This document shows positions 7,333-15,531 of a DNA stretch of 52,005 bases, in pieces. The position numbers were made by a program, and so were the translations under genes. A model generated the notes under the pieces. That model was given only the letters and a program-made list of their open reading frames with translations. It had not been told where the DNA came from and did not search any database. The stretch's first letter is position 1, and every line of letters starts with the position of its first letter. Where the stretch lies: contig JANXOV010000066.1 of NCBI GenBank assembly GCA_025357635.1, positions 1 through 52,005 on the forward strand. The letters run 5' to 3'. The stretch comes from Pseudomonadota bacterium. GTDB lineage: Bacteria > Pseudomonadota > Gammaproteobacteria > Steroidobacterales > Steroidobacteraceae.

Positions 7333-9474
7333 TTGGCCGAGCGCTCGTTTGCAAAAGAAGTTCAATCCTTGCGGCTTGAAGCCGGCGCACTGTTCGAAGG
7401 CGAGGGCATTCTCGCCGTCACCAAGGCACTGCTGCAATCCGGCGTCGGCTACGTGGGCGGCTATCAGGGCGCTCCGGTGTCGCACCTCATGGACGTGCTG
7501 GCGGACGCCAATGACATCCTCGCCGAACTGGGCGTGCGTTTCGAGTCCTCGGCCAGCGAAGCCACCGCGGCGGCCATGCTCGCAGCGTCGGTCAACTATC
7601 CGATTCGCGGCGCCGTCACCTGGAAGTCCACGGTGGGCACCAATGTCGCCTCCGATGCGCTGTCCAATCTGGCCTCCGCCGGGGTGATCGGCGGGGCGCT
7701 CATCGTGCTGGGCGAGGACTATGGCGAGGGCGCCAGCATCATGCAGGAGCGCACGCACGCCTTCGCAATGAAGTCGCAGATGTGGCTGCTGGATCCGCGG
7801 CCGAATCTGCCGTGCATCGTGCAGGCGGTGGAGCAGGGCTTCGAATTATCCGAAGCGAGCAACACGCCGGTCATGCTCATGATGCGCATCCGCGCCTGTC
7901 ATGTGGTGGGGCGCTTCAAGGTCAAGGCCAACCGCCGTCCGCCCTTCACGCTGCAGCAGGCCATGGACCATCCCAGCCGCACCTTCGACAAGATCATCCT
8001 GCCGCCCTCGACCTACGCGCAGGAACGCGCCAAGATCGAACATCGCTGGCCGGCGGCGGTGAAGTACATTCGCGATCGCCAGCTGAACGAGTTTTTCCCG
8101 GCTGATTCGGCCGATGTGGGCATCGTCATGCAGGGCGGGCTGTACAACACGGTGCTGCGCTCGCTCGAGCGTCTGGGTCTGGCGGACGTGTTCGGCAATT
8201 CGAAGATTCCGCTGTACGTTTTGAACGTCACCTACCCGCTCATTCCGGAAGAATTCGTGCAGTTCGCCCATGGCAAGCGCGCCATCCTGATCGTGGAGGA
8301 AGGGCAGCCGGAATTCATCGAACAAGCCGCCAGCCTGTTTCTGCGGCAGGCCGATGTGCAGACGCGCATCGCCGGCAAGGGGCCGCTGCCGCTCGCCGGT
8401 GAGTACACGGGCGCCGTGGTGCTGGCGGGGGTGCGCAAGTTCTTGTCCGAGTACGGACATTTACCCGAACAGACCAAGCCCTTGCTGCCCGCCGCGGCAC
8501 TCATGTCCGCGCCCGTAGCTACGCCCGTAGCCACGCCCGTAGCCAATGTGCCCATGCGTCCGTCCGGATTGTGCACGGGTTGTCCCGAGCGCCCGCTGTT
8601 CGCCTCCATGAAGCTGGTGGCGCGCGAACTCGGCCCCATGCAGGTCAGCGCCGACATCGGCTGCCATTCGTTTGCCACCCTGCCGCCCTTCGACATCGGC
8701 GGCAGCATCATGGGCTATGGCCTGGGGGCGGCCGGCGGCGCATCGTTCAACATGCCGAACAAACGCCGTGCGCTGTCGATGATGGGCGATGGCGGCTTCT
8801 GGCACAACGGCCTCACCAGCGGCATCGGCAATGCCGTGTTCAACCGCCACGATGGCGTGACCATCATCGTCGACAACGGGTACTCGGCCGCCACGGGCGG
8901 CCAGTACATTCCCTCCTCGACGGTTGAAATCAAGGGCCGGCGCGCGAAGAACCGCATCGAGACCGCGGTGCGTGGCGTCGGTGTGGAATGGGTGCGCACC
9001 ATCCGCACCTACGATATGAAACAGACCATGTCGGTGCTGAAAGAAGCGCTGCAGACTCAATTCATCGGTCCGAAGATCATCATCGCCGAGGGCGAATGCC
9101 AGTTGAACCGGCAGCGGCGCGTCGCGCCGGCGATCAGGAAAATGATCGGCGCCGGCAAACGCGTGGTGCGCGAGCGCTTCGGCATCGACGCCGACATCTG
9201 TACGGGTGATCACTCCTGCGTGCGGCTGTCGGGTTGTCCGTCGCTCACCATCAAGACCCATCCGGATCCGCTGCGCCGCGACCCGGTGGCGCACGTCGAC
9301 AACAGTTGCGTGGGCTGCGGCGTGTGCGGCGAGGTGGCGCATGCGGCCGTGCTGTGTCCCTCGTTTTACCGGGCTGAGGTCATCGTCAACCCGACGGCCT
9401 GGGACCGCATCCTGCACCGCTTCCGTGCCGCGGTGATTCGCCTGCTGAGCGGCCCGCCCGCAAAAGAGGCTTAA
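7333..9474 (+). CDS. Indolepyruvate ferredoxin oxidoreductase alpha-like subunit (TPP, Fe-S)
   Basis: A 713-residue thiamine-diphosphate enzyme of the 2-oxoacid oxidoreductase family. The N-terminal pyrimidine-binding domain begins with LFEGEGILAV and GGYQGAP; the TPP motif GDGG (residues 485-488) runs to VDNGYSAATGG. The C terminus holds two Fe-S cysteine sets: one starting at Cys623 (CTGDHSC ... GC) and a ferredoxin-like CxxCxxC set starting at Cys659. An alanine/proline/valine linker of three repeats lies near residues 394-405. The family oxidatively decarboxylates aryl 2-oxoacids to aryl-acyl-CoA, passing electrons to ferredoxin or another acceptor. The start is TTG at 7333 with AAAGGGG 7 bases upstream. 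The beta subunit follows after 4 bases. Its likely substrate here, isatinate, is inferred from neighbours. Confidence 0.85.
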   Translation: MAERSFAKEVQSLRLEAGALFEGEGILAVTKALLQSGVGYVGGYQGAPVSHLMDVLADANDILAELGVRFESSASEATAAAMLAASVNYPIRGAVTWKSTVGTNVASDALSNLASAGVIGGALIVLGEDYGEGASIMQERTHAFAMKSQMWLLDPRPNLPCIVQAVEQGFELSEASNTPVMLMMRIRACHVVGRFKVKANRRPPFTLQQAMDHPSRTFDKIILPPSTYAQERAKIEHRWPAAVKYIRDRQLNEFFPADSADVGIVMQGGLYNTVLRSLERLGLADVFGNSKIPLYVLNVTYPLIPEEFVQFAHGKRAILIVEEGQPEFIEQAASLFLRQADVQTRIAGKGPLPLAGEYTGAVVLAGVRKFLSEYGHLPEQTKPLLPAAALMSAPVATPVATPVANVPMRPSGLCTGCPERPLFASMKLVARELGPMQVSADIGCHSFATLPPFDIGGSIMGYGLGAAGGASFNMPNKRRALSMMGDGGFWHNGLTSGIGNAVFNRHDGVTIIVDNGYSAATGGQYIPSSTVEIKGRRAKNRIETAVRGVGVEWVRTIRTYDMKQTMSVLKEALQTQFIGPKIIIAEGECQLNRQRRVAPAIRKMIGAGKRVVRERFGIDADICTGDHSCVRLSGCPSLTIKTHPDPLRRDPVAHVDNSCVGCGVCGEVAHAAVLCPSFYRAEVIVNPTAWDRILHRFRAAVIRLLSGPPAKEA
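8511..8546 (+). repeat. Three tandem 12-base units inside the IorA-like gene
   Basis: Three copies of a 12-base unit (core CGCCCGTAGC) encode the peptide PVAT repeated as A-PVAT-PVAT-PVAN. They form the flexible linker between the central domain and the TPP-binding domain. Being in frame and a multiple of three bases, copy number can vary without a frameshift. Confidence 0.8.
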
Positions 9475-9478
9475 GATC

Positions 9479-11014
9479 ATGGCGGCTGCGCAACGGCCCA
9501 TCACCTTGTCCATCGCGGCCCTGGGCGGGCAGGGCGGCGGCGTGGTCACCGATTGGCTGGTGCTGGCGGCGCGGCGCGCCGGCTACATCGTTCAGGCCAC
9601 CTCGGTTCCCGGCGTTGCGCAGCGGACCGGCGCGACCATCTACTATCTGGAATTCTTTGCGCAAAGCGCGCTGGGCGCGGACGGGCGTGAACCCATCCTG
9701 GCATTGATGCCCAGTCCCGGCGATGTGGATATCGTGGTCGCATCGGAATGGGTCGAGGTGGGCCGGGCCATCAATCGCGGCCTGGTCACGCCGGACCGCA
9801 CCACGCTCATCGCCTCCACGCACCGCGACTACACCATCAGCGAAAAAATGGCGCTGGGCGATGGCCGGGCAAATTCACAGAACATTCTGGCGGGAGCCAC
9901 GGCCGCCGCAGCCAGGCTCATCGCCTTCGACATGGCGGCCATCGCCGAGAAGTCCGGCGGCCGCATCAGCGCCGTCATTTTCGGCGCGATTGCCGGCGCC
10001 GGCGTGCTGCCCTGGACGCTGGAACATTTTCACGAGGCGATCCGCGAATCGGGCATCGGTGTGGAGCCCAGCCTGGCCGCGTTTGAAGTGGGCCGGCAGG
10101 CGGCGCTCGCGGCTATTGGGGGCGGGCTGGCGACAGTGATACCCGCTGCCGGGGAGGCTCAGAGTCCGGCAGCGCCGTTCTCCACTGCGCTGGCCGCCGC
10201 GCTGCGCCAGCGCATCGCGGCGCAGTTCCCGGCCGAGTTGCAGGGCGTGCTGAGCCGCGCCGCGGCGCGGCTTTCGGACTATCAGGACGCAGCGTACGCA
10301 TCGCTGTTCCTGGAGCGGGTGGCGCAGATCCTCGCGCTGGAGACCCCGGGGCGCGGCTCGGCGCAGCTCACCGCGGTCACGGCGCGTTCACTGGCCTTGT
10401 GGATGAGTTTCGAGGACGTGATCCGCGTGGCGCAGGTCAAGACGCGTGCGGGCAGGCCGGAGCAGATCCGCCAGGAAGTTCGGGCCAATCCGGGTGAGCT
10501 TGTGCGGGTGAGTGAGTTCGTCAAGCCGCGCGTGGAGGAGATCTGCGCGACGCTCCCCGCCGGACTCGGCCGGTTCATGCTCGGCTCCACGCGCGCAAAG
10601 CGCATCCTGTCGTGTTTCACCGCAGGACGTCAGATACCCACCTCCCGCATCGGCGGATTCGCGCTGCTGCGCTGCATCGCGGGATTGCGGCGGTTCCGTC
10701 GCGCGACGCTGCGCTTTCAGACCGAACAAGAGCGCATCGAACTCTGGCTGCAGCAGATCCGCAGTGTCGCCGCGGCAGATTATGCGCTGGCGGTGGAGAT
10801 CGCCGAGTGCCAGAACCTGGTCAAGGGCTATGGCGACACGCACGAGCGCGGCTGGCGATCCTTCTCGGAAATCTGCGCGCTGGCCGCAGGCCTTGCGGGC
10901 ACGAGCAAGGGCGCACAACAGCTGCGCGCGCTGCGCGAGGCCGCCCTGGCCGACGATACCGGCGCCAGACTCGGGCAGGCCATCGCCGGTTTGAAGCTGT
11001 CCGCGTCGGTTTGA
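9479..11014 (+). CDS. Indolepyruvate ferredoxin oxidoreductase beta-like subunit with C-terminal DUF6537
   Basis: A 511-residue partner of the preceding gene. Residues about 10-190 form the pyruvate-ferredoxin-oxidoreductase gamma-type domain (AALGGQGGGVVTDWL, then SVPGVAQRTGAT), which in the family binds CoA and completes the active site. Residues about 245-490 are an alpha-helical, arginine-rich extension of the DUF6537 type often fused to IorB homologues in aerobic proteobacteria. Canonical archaeal IorB is only about 200 residues. The 4-base spacing to the alpha gene implies translation as one complex. The reaction expected is 2-oxoacid + CoA -> acyl-CoA + CO2 with release of electrons. 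The natural electron acceptor is not evident in the window. Confidence 0.85.
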   Translation: MAAAQRPITLSIAALGGQGGGVVTDWLVLAARRAGYIVQATSVPGVAQRTGATIYYLEFFAQSALGADGREPILALMPSPGDVDIVVASEWVEVGRAINRGLVTPDRTTLIASTHRDYTISEKMALGDGRANSQNILAGATAAAARLIAFDMAAIAEKSGGRISAVIFGAIAGAGVLPWTLEHFHEAIRESGIGVEPSLAAFEVGRQAALAAIGGGLATVIPAAGEAQSPAAPFSTALAAALRQRIAAQFPAELQGVLSRAAARLSDYQDAAYASLFLERVAQILALETPGRGSAQLTAVTARSLALWMSFEDVIRVAQVKTRAGRPEQIRQEVRANPGELVRVSEFVKPRVEEICATLPAGLGRFMLGSTRAKRILSCFTAGRQIPTSRIGGFALLRCIAGLRRFRRATLRFQTEQERIELWLQQIRSVAAADYALAVEIAECQNLVKGYGDTHERGWRSFSEICALAAGLAGTSKGAQQLRALREAALADDTGARLGQAIAGLKLSASV

Positions 11015-11058
11015 GGCGGGCGCGCGCCTCTCATCCGCCGCTGGTGCTTTGGGTCTGG

Positions 11059-11078
11059 ATATTTTAGACTTCAAATAT
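11059..11078. promoter_or_regulatory. Candidate MarR operator upstream of the anthraniloyl-CoA monooxygenase-like gene
   Basis: The AT-rich inverted repeat ATATTT (11059-11064) and AAATAT (11073-11078), with an 8-base spacer, stands out in GC-rich surroundings 22 bases before the start codon at 11100. Size and symmetry suit a MarR dimer, and a second MarR gene lies within this operon. A TTGACA at 11078-11083 is too close to the start to be this gene's -35 box. The binding role is inference. Confidence 0.4.
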
Positions 11079-11099
11079 TGACATATAGGTGTATGCCGT

Positions 11100-13382
11100 A
11101 TGAAACGAATCGTGTGCATGGGCGGCGGCCCTGCCGGCTTGTACTCCGCCATACTCTTCAAGAAGGCGCTCCCCGGGGCGCGCATCGAAGTGTTCGAGCG
11201 CAATCAGCCGGACGACACCTTCGGCTGGGGCGTGGTGTTTTCCGACAAGACCATGGGGAATTTCCAGGAAGCGGACGCTGAATCGCACGGCCGCATCGTG
11301 GATGACTTCTACCATTGGGACGACATCGACGTGCACTTCAAGGGCCAGATGGTGCGCTCCGGCGGTCACGGCTTTGCGGGCATATCGCGCAAGAAGCTGC
11401 TGAACATTCTGCAGGAGCGCGCGGCGCAGCTGGGGGTTGTGCAGAGCTTCCAGGCCGAACTCGACGACGATGCGGCATTCGAGGACGCGGACCTGGTGGT
11501 CGTTGCCGAGGGCGTCAACAGCAAGACGCGCGCGCGGCATGCCGATGTGTTCGAGCCCGACATCGATGTGCGCAAGTGCCGCTTCATCTGGCTGGGAACC
11601 ACCCAGAAGTTCAAAGCTTTCACCTTTGCATTCGAGAAGACCGAGCACGGCTGGTTCCAGATACACGCCTATCAGTTCAGCAAGGACCTTTCCACCGTCA
11701 TCGTGGAAACGCGCGAGGAGACCTGGGCCGCGCATGGACTGGACAGCGCCAACACCGACCAGTCCATCGCATTCTGCGAAAAGCTGTTCGCAAAATACCT
11801 GGGCGGCGCGCCGCTCATTTCCAACGCCAGGCATCTGCGCGGTTCGGCCTGGTTGAATTTCAACCGGGTGGTGTGCCGGCGCTGGCATGACGGCAAGCGC
11901 GTGCTCATCGGCGATGCAGCACACACCGCGCATTTCTCCATCGGCTCCGGCACGAAGCTGGCGATGGAGGATGCCATTTCGCTGGTGCATCACCTGAGTC
12001 ACGCCGGCGATGTTGACGCGGGGCTGCTGACGTATCAGAACGAGCGCAGCATCGAGGCGCTGAAGCTGCAGAACTCCGCGCGCAACCGCATGGAATGGTT
12101 CGAAAACATCGGCCGCTACGAAAATCTGCAACCGCTGCAGTTCACCTACAGTCTGCTCACCGGCAGCCAGCGCATCGGCCATGCGAATCTGAAGCTGCGC
12201 GATGCGAAGTTCATCGAGCGCGTGGAGCAGGATTTGGCGCAGCGGCATCAGGTGACCGGGTCGCGGCCGCCCATGTTCCTGCCTTTGCGTCTGCGCGACA
12301 TGCCATTGGTCAATCGCGTCGTGGTCTCGCCCATGGCGCAGTACCGCGCGCGGGACGGCGTGCCGGGCGACTGGCATCTGGTGCATTACGGCGCCCGCGC
12401 CACGGGCGGCGCCGGCTTGCTGTTCACGGAGATGACCTGCACCTCGGCGGATGCCCGCATCACTCCGGGCTGCACCGGGTTGTGGAATGATGCGCAGAGG
12501 GTCGGCTGGCGCCGGATCGTGGATTTCGTGCACGCCGAATCCGACGCGCGCATCTGTCTGCAGATCGGGCATGCGGGCCGCAAGGGATCGACGCAGGTGG
12601 GCTGGGAGCAGGCCGATCATCCCTTGCCCAAGGACAACTGGCCGCTGTGGGCGCCTTCAGCCTTGCCCTACCTGCCAGGCATCAGCCCGGTGCCGCAGGC
12701 CCTGGACCGTGCGCGCATGCAGGCCATCACCCAGGATTTCGTCAAGTCTGCGCAATTGGGCGCCGCCGCCGGATTCGACATGCTGGAACTGCACATGGCG
12801 CACGGCTATCTGCTGGCAAGTTTTCTGTCACCGCTGACCAACCAGCGCCTGGATGAGTACGGCGGCTCAGTCGCCAATCGGCTGCGTTTTCCGCTGGAAG
12901 TTTTGCAGGCGGTGCGGACGGCGTGGCCGTCGCAGAAGCCCTTGAGTGTGCGCATATCGGCCAGCGATTGGGCGCCGGGCGGCTTGAGCGAGACGGATCT
13001 GCTGCAGATCGCACGCGCGCTGGTGGCTGCCGGCGCCGACGTTCTGGACATTTCCTCCGGTCAAACCGTGCCCACCCAGAAGCCGGTGTATGGCCGGATG
13101 TGGCAGACGCCTTTTTCCGACATGCTGCGCAATATGCTGAATGTCCCGACCATCGCCGTGGGCAACATCTTCGAGGCTGATCACGTGAATTCCATCGTGG
13201 CCGCGGGCCGTGCGGATTTGTGCGCCATCGCTCGTCCGCATCTGGCAAATCCGTCCTGGACCTTGCAGCAGGCCGCGGCGCAAGGCTATGGCCCGCAGCA
13301 TTGGCCTGATCCTTACAAGTCCGCCAAGGGACAGCTGGAGCGCAATCTCGAACGCGCCGCAGCGTTGGTGGGGCCGGTATGA
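11100..13382 (+). CDS. Bifunctional anthraniloyl-CoA (2-aminobenzoyl-CoA) monooxygenase/reductase-like flavoprotein
   Basis: A 760-residue fusion of two flavoenzymes. Residues 1-385 are an FAD aromatic-ring hydroxylase (GGGPAGLYSA near residue 8, GWGVVFSD, IGDAAHTAHFSIGSG). Residues about 390-755 are an Old-Yellow-Enzyme/NADH:flavin oxidoreductase domain (LVNRVVVSPMAQY, QIGHAGRKGS near 487, ELHMAHGYLLASFLSP). The same architecture and length are known from 2-aminobenzoyl-CoA monooxygenase/reductase of Aromatoleum/Azoarcus, which hydroxylates and then hydrogenates the ring, giving 2-amino-5-oxocyclohex-1-enecarbonyl-CoA. Database labels often read salicylyl-CoA 5-hydroxylase. No CoA ligase gene is in the window, so the thioester presumably comes from the IorAB-like complex next door. 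The SDR gene starts inside its stop codon (ATGA). Confidence 0.85.
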   Translation: MKRIVCMGGGPAGLYSAILFKKALPGARIEVFERNQPDDTFGWGVVFSDKTMGNFQEADAESHGRIVDDFYHWDDIDVHFKGQMVRSGGHGFAGISRKKLLNILQERAAQLGVVQSFQAELDDDAAFEDADLVVVAEGVNSKTRARHADVFEPDIDVRKCRFIWLGTTQKFKAFTFAFEKTEHGWFQIHAYQFSKDLSTVIVETREETWAAHGLDSANTDQSIAFCEKLFAKYLGGAPLISNARHLRGSAWLNFNRVVCRRWHDGKRVLIGDAAHTAHFSIGSGTKLAMEDAISLVHHLSHAGDVDAGLLTYQNERSIEALKLQNSARNRMEWFENIGRYENLQPLQFTYSLLTGSQRIGHANLKLRDAKFIERVEQDLAQRHQVTGSRPPMFLPLRLRDMPLVNRVVVSPMAQYRARDGVPGDWHLVHYGARATGGAGLLFTEMTCTSADARITPGCTGLWNDAQRVGWRRIVDFVHAESDARICLQIGHAGRKGSTQVGWEQADHPLPKDNWPLWAPSALPYLPGISPVPQALDRARMQAITQDFVKSAQLGAAAGFDMLELHMAHGYLLASFLSPLTNQRLDEYGGSVANRLRFPLEVLQAVRTAWPSQKPLSVRISASDWAPGGLSETDLLQIARALVAAGADVLDISSGQTVPTQKPVYGRMWQTPFSDMLRNMLNVPTIAVGNIFEADHVNSIVAAGRADLCAIARPHLANPSWTLQQAAAQGYGPQHWPDPYKSAKGQLERNLERAAALVGPV

Positions 13383-14164
13383 GCGATGCCGGGTCCTTGA
13401 ATGGGCGGCACGCCTTGGTGACGGGCGCGGGGCGCGGCATCGGCGTCAGCATTGCGCGCCGGCTCGCGGCCTGCGGCGCCAAGGTGACGCTGCTGGGACG
13501 GACGGCGGCGACGCTGGAGTCGGTTGCGAATGAACTCAAAGCGGCGGGTGCGCAGGCGCATTGCGTGGTCGCGGACGTGAGCAAGCGGGAATCGGTCGAT
13601 GCGGCTTTCGCCGCCGCGCGCGCGGTGTTCGGCGGCATCGACCTGCTGATCAACAACGCCGGCCAGGCCGGCAGCGCGCCCATCACCAAGCGCGACGATC
13701 AGCTGTGGAACGGGCTGCTCGCGATCAATCTCACCGGCACGTATTTCTGCATTCAGGCAGCGCTGCCGGAAATGATGAAGAACAACTTCGGCCGCATCGT
13801 CAACATCGCAAGCACGGCCGGCCTGACCGGCTACGCCTATGTCGCAGCCTACTGCGCCGCCAAGCACGGCGTGGTCGGACTGACGCGCGCGGTGGCGCGC
13901 GAGGTGGCCAGCCGCAACATCACCGTGAATGCCGTGTGTCCCGGTTACACGGATACCGACATCGTGCAGGACGCCGCCCGGAAAATCGCCGCCGTCACCG
14001 GGCGCAGCATCAGCGATGCAGTGCAGGTGATGGCCAAGACCAATCCGCAGGGCCGCTTGATTCAGCCCGAGGAGGTCGCCAACACGGTCGCGTGGCTGTG
14101 CATGCCGGGGAGTGAGTCGATCACGGGGCAAAGTATTGTCGTTGCCGGTGGAGAGTTGATGTGA
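13379..14164 (+). CDS. Short-chain dehydrogenase, probable hydroxyacyl-CoA dehydrogenase
   Basis: A 261-residue classical SDR with the NAD(P) motif TGAGRGIG near residue 16, NNAG, catalytic serine in IASTAG, the YxxxK pair in YCAAK and a C-terminal ITGQSIVVAGG. It oxidises or reduces a secondary alcohol/ketone. In this operon the likely job is a 3-hydroxyacyl-CoA dehydrogenase step after ring opening. It overlaps the preceding fused flavoprotein by 4 bases and the following MarR gene by 4 bases (GTGA), so the three are translationally coupled. The exact substrate is inferred from context. Confidence 0.85.
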   Translation: MSDAGSLNGRHALVTGAGRGIGVSIARRLAACGAKVTLLGRTAATLESVANELKAAGAQAHCVVADVSKRESVDAAFAAARAVFGGIDLLINNAGQAGSAPITKRDDQLWNGLLAINLTGTYFCIQAALPEMMKNNFGRIVNIASTAGLTGYAYVAAYCAAKHGVVGLTRAVAREVASRNITVNAVCPGYTDTDIVQDAARKIAAVTGRSISDAVQVMAKTNPQGRLIQPEEVANTVAWLCMPGSESITGQSIVVAGGELM

Positions 14165-14706
14165 GCGCGCGCGCCGCGCGCAGCGACCGTGCGCCGGGCC
14201 GCCGGCCGCCGGGGCGCCGGCCGTTGGACCGCCGGCCGTTGGACCTTGAATCCCGTCTGACGCAAGATCATCACGATTCACTGCGATTGTGGCTGCGTCT
14301 GCTCACCTGTTCGAATCTGATTCAGGTGCGCGTGCGCAAGGCCATGGCATCGCGCTTCAACACCACGCTGCCGCGCTTTGATCTCATGGCGCAGCTCGAG
14401 CGCGCGCCGGAGGGCCTGCAGATGGGCGAGCTGTCGCGGCGCATGCTGGTGACCGGCGGCAACGTCACGGGAATCGCGGATCAGCTGGAGCACGCCGGCC
14501 TCGTGGTGCGCGCGGCGGACCCGCATGACCGGCGCGCCTATCGCATCAAGCTCACGCGTGAGGGGCGGCGGGTGTTCGAGCAGATGGCCATCGAGCACGA
14601 GCGATGGATCGTGGGCATGTTCGAAGGCTTGAATGCGCGCGACAAGCGTGCGATGAATGAGTTGTTGTCACGGCTGCGCGTGTGTTTGCGGCAAGGCGAG
14701 GAATGA
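14161..14706 (+). CDS. MarR-family regulator inside the operon, with Arg/Pro repeat N-terminal tail
   Basis: A 181-residue MarR protein starting with GTG inside the SDR stop codon. The first 38 residues are an unusual low-complexity tail containing three five-residue units, [15 protein letters not shown]. Helices and the wing follow: [22 protein letters not shown] is the recognition helix region, and [16 protein letters not shown] the wing. It resembles the MarR repressors of CoA-dependent aromatic pathways, which respond to aryl-CoA thioesters. Being co-transcribed with its putative targets suggests autoregulation; the AT-rich palindrome at 11059-11078 is a candidate site. Without the tail the protein has the usual family length (about 145 residues). 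Confidence 0.85.
   Translation: MSARAARSDRAPGRRPPGRRPLDRRPLDLESRLTQDHHDSLRLWLRLLTCSNLIQVRVRKAMASRFNTTLPRFDLMAQLERAPEGLQMGELSRRMLVTGGNVTGIADQLEHAGLVVRAADPHDRRAYRIKLTREGRRVFEQMAIEHERWIVGMFEGLNARDKRAMNELLSRLRVCLRQGEE
14201..14245 (+). repeat. 15-base tandem repeat, three copies, at the start of the second MarR gene
   Basis: The unit GCCGGCCGTTGGACC occurs exactly twice in direct tandem (14216-14230 and 14231-14245). A degenerate copy (11 of 15 identical) lies at 14201-14215. Each copy encodes five residues, giving the RRPxx pentapeptides of the MarR tail. Confidence 0.85.
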
Positions 14707-15530
14707 TGGACGTAGGCAGGCAGAGTTTGAGCGCTTACCAGGCAAAGCATTTTCTGTGGGAAATGCAGGGGCAGGTCGGCTGGATCACGTTGAACCGCCC
14801 GGAGCGGAAAAACCCGCTGACCTTCGACAGCTACGCGGAGTTGCGCGATTTGTTCCGCCGCCTGCCGTATGCAACCGACGTCAAGGTCATCGTGCTGACC
14901 GGCGCCGGCGGCAATTTCTGCTCAGGCGGTGACGTGCATGAAATCATCGGTCCGCTGACGCGCATGAGCATGCCGGAGCTGCTGGATTTCACCCGCATGA
15001 CCGGCGATCTGGTCAAAGCCATGCGCGGTTGTCCGCAGCCCGTCGTGGCGGCGGTCGACGGCATCTGCGCCGGCGCCGGCGCCATCATGGCCATGTGCGC
15101 CGACATCCGTCTGTGCACGCCGGCATCCAAGACGGCATTTTTGTTCACGCGCGTTGGACTGGCGGGCTGCGACATGGGTGCATGCGCGATTCTGCCGCGC
15201 ATCATCGGCCACGGCCGCGCCGCCGAATGGCTTTTCTCCGGACGCAGCGTGCCGGCGGAGGAAGCGCTGGCCTGCGGGTTTTTCAGCCGTGTGGTGAGCG
15301 CGGATGAATTGCATCCGGCCGCCCGGCAGCTGGCGCAGAACTTGAGCGAAGGCCCGACGTTCGCGCATGGCATCACCAAGACCATGCTCAATCAGGAGTG
15401 GAACATGGGGCTGGATCAGGCCATCGAGTCCGAAGCGCAGGCGCAGGCGCTGTGCATGAAGACCGAGGATTTCCGCCGCGCCTTCGAGGCGTTCGCCGCC
15501 AAACAGCGTCCCGTCTTCAAGGGGAATTGA
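14703..15530 (+). CDS. Crotonase-superfamily protein lacking the enoyl-CoA hydratase glutamates; possible ring-opening hydrolase
   Basis: A protein of 275 residues from the ATG at 14703, which overlaps the MarR stop (ATGA) and has GGCGAGGA just ahead; the next codon, 14706, is also ATG and equally possible. The crotonase fold is clear: [28 protein letters not shown], and [14 protein letters not shown] for the oxyanion hole. By hand alignment with rat enoyl-CoA hydratase, Glu144 is replaced by Ile128 and Glu164 by a non-acidic residue (Arg or Phe). An aspartate, Asp157 in AGCDMG, stands where 4-chlorobenzoyl-CoA dehalogenase has its nucleophile. It is therefore unlikely to be a simple hydratase. 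In this pathway a BadI-like hydrolysis of a cyclic beta-keto thioester would fit. The superfamily assignment is firm, the reaction is inference. Confidence 0.82.
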   Translation: MMDVGRQSLSAYQAKHFLWEMQGQVGWITLNRPERKNPLTFDSYAELRDLFRRLPYATDVKVIVLTGAGGNFCSGGDVHEIIGPLTRMSMPELLDFTRMTGDLVKAMRGCPQPVVAAVDGICAGAGAIMAMCADIRLCTPASKTAFLFTRVGLAGCDMGACAILPRIIGHGRAAEWLFSGRSVPAEEALACGFFSRVVSADELHPAARQLAQNLSEGPTFAHGITKTMLNQEWNMGLDQAIESEAQAQALCMKTEDFRRAFEAFAAKQRPVFKGN

Positions 15531-15531
15531 G

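Noticed and set aside
11078-11083. TTGACA hexamer taken as a -35 box
   Set aside because: Only 17 bases remain before the start codon of the downstream gene, so it cannot drive it; more likely chance or part of the operator region.
11064-12620. 518-codon open frame on - strand
   Set aside because: Antisense to the anthraniloyl-CoA monooxygenase-like gene; no recognisable domain and composition typical of a shadow.
14703-15530. Ordinary enoyl-CoA hydratase label
   Set aside because: Both catalytic glutamates appear to be missing by hand alignment, so a plain hydratase call would overstate the evidence.
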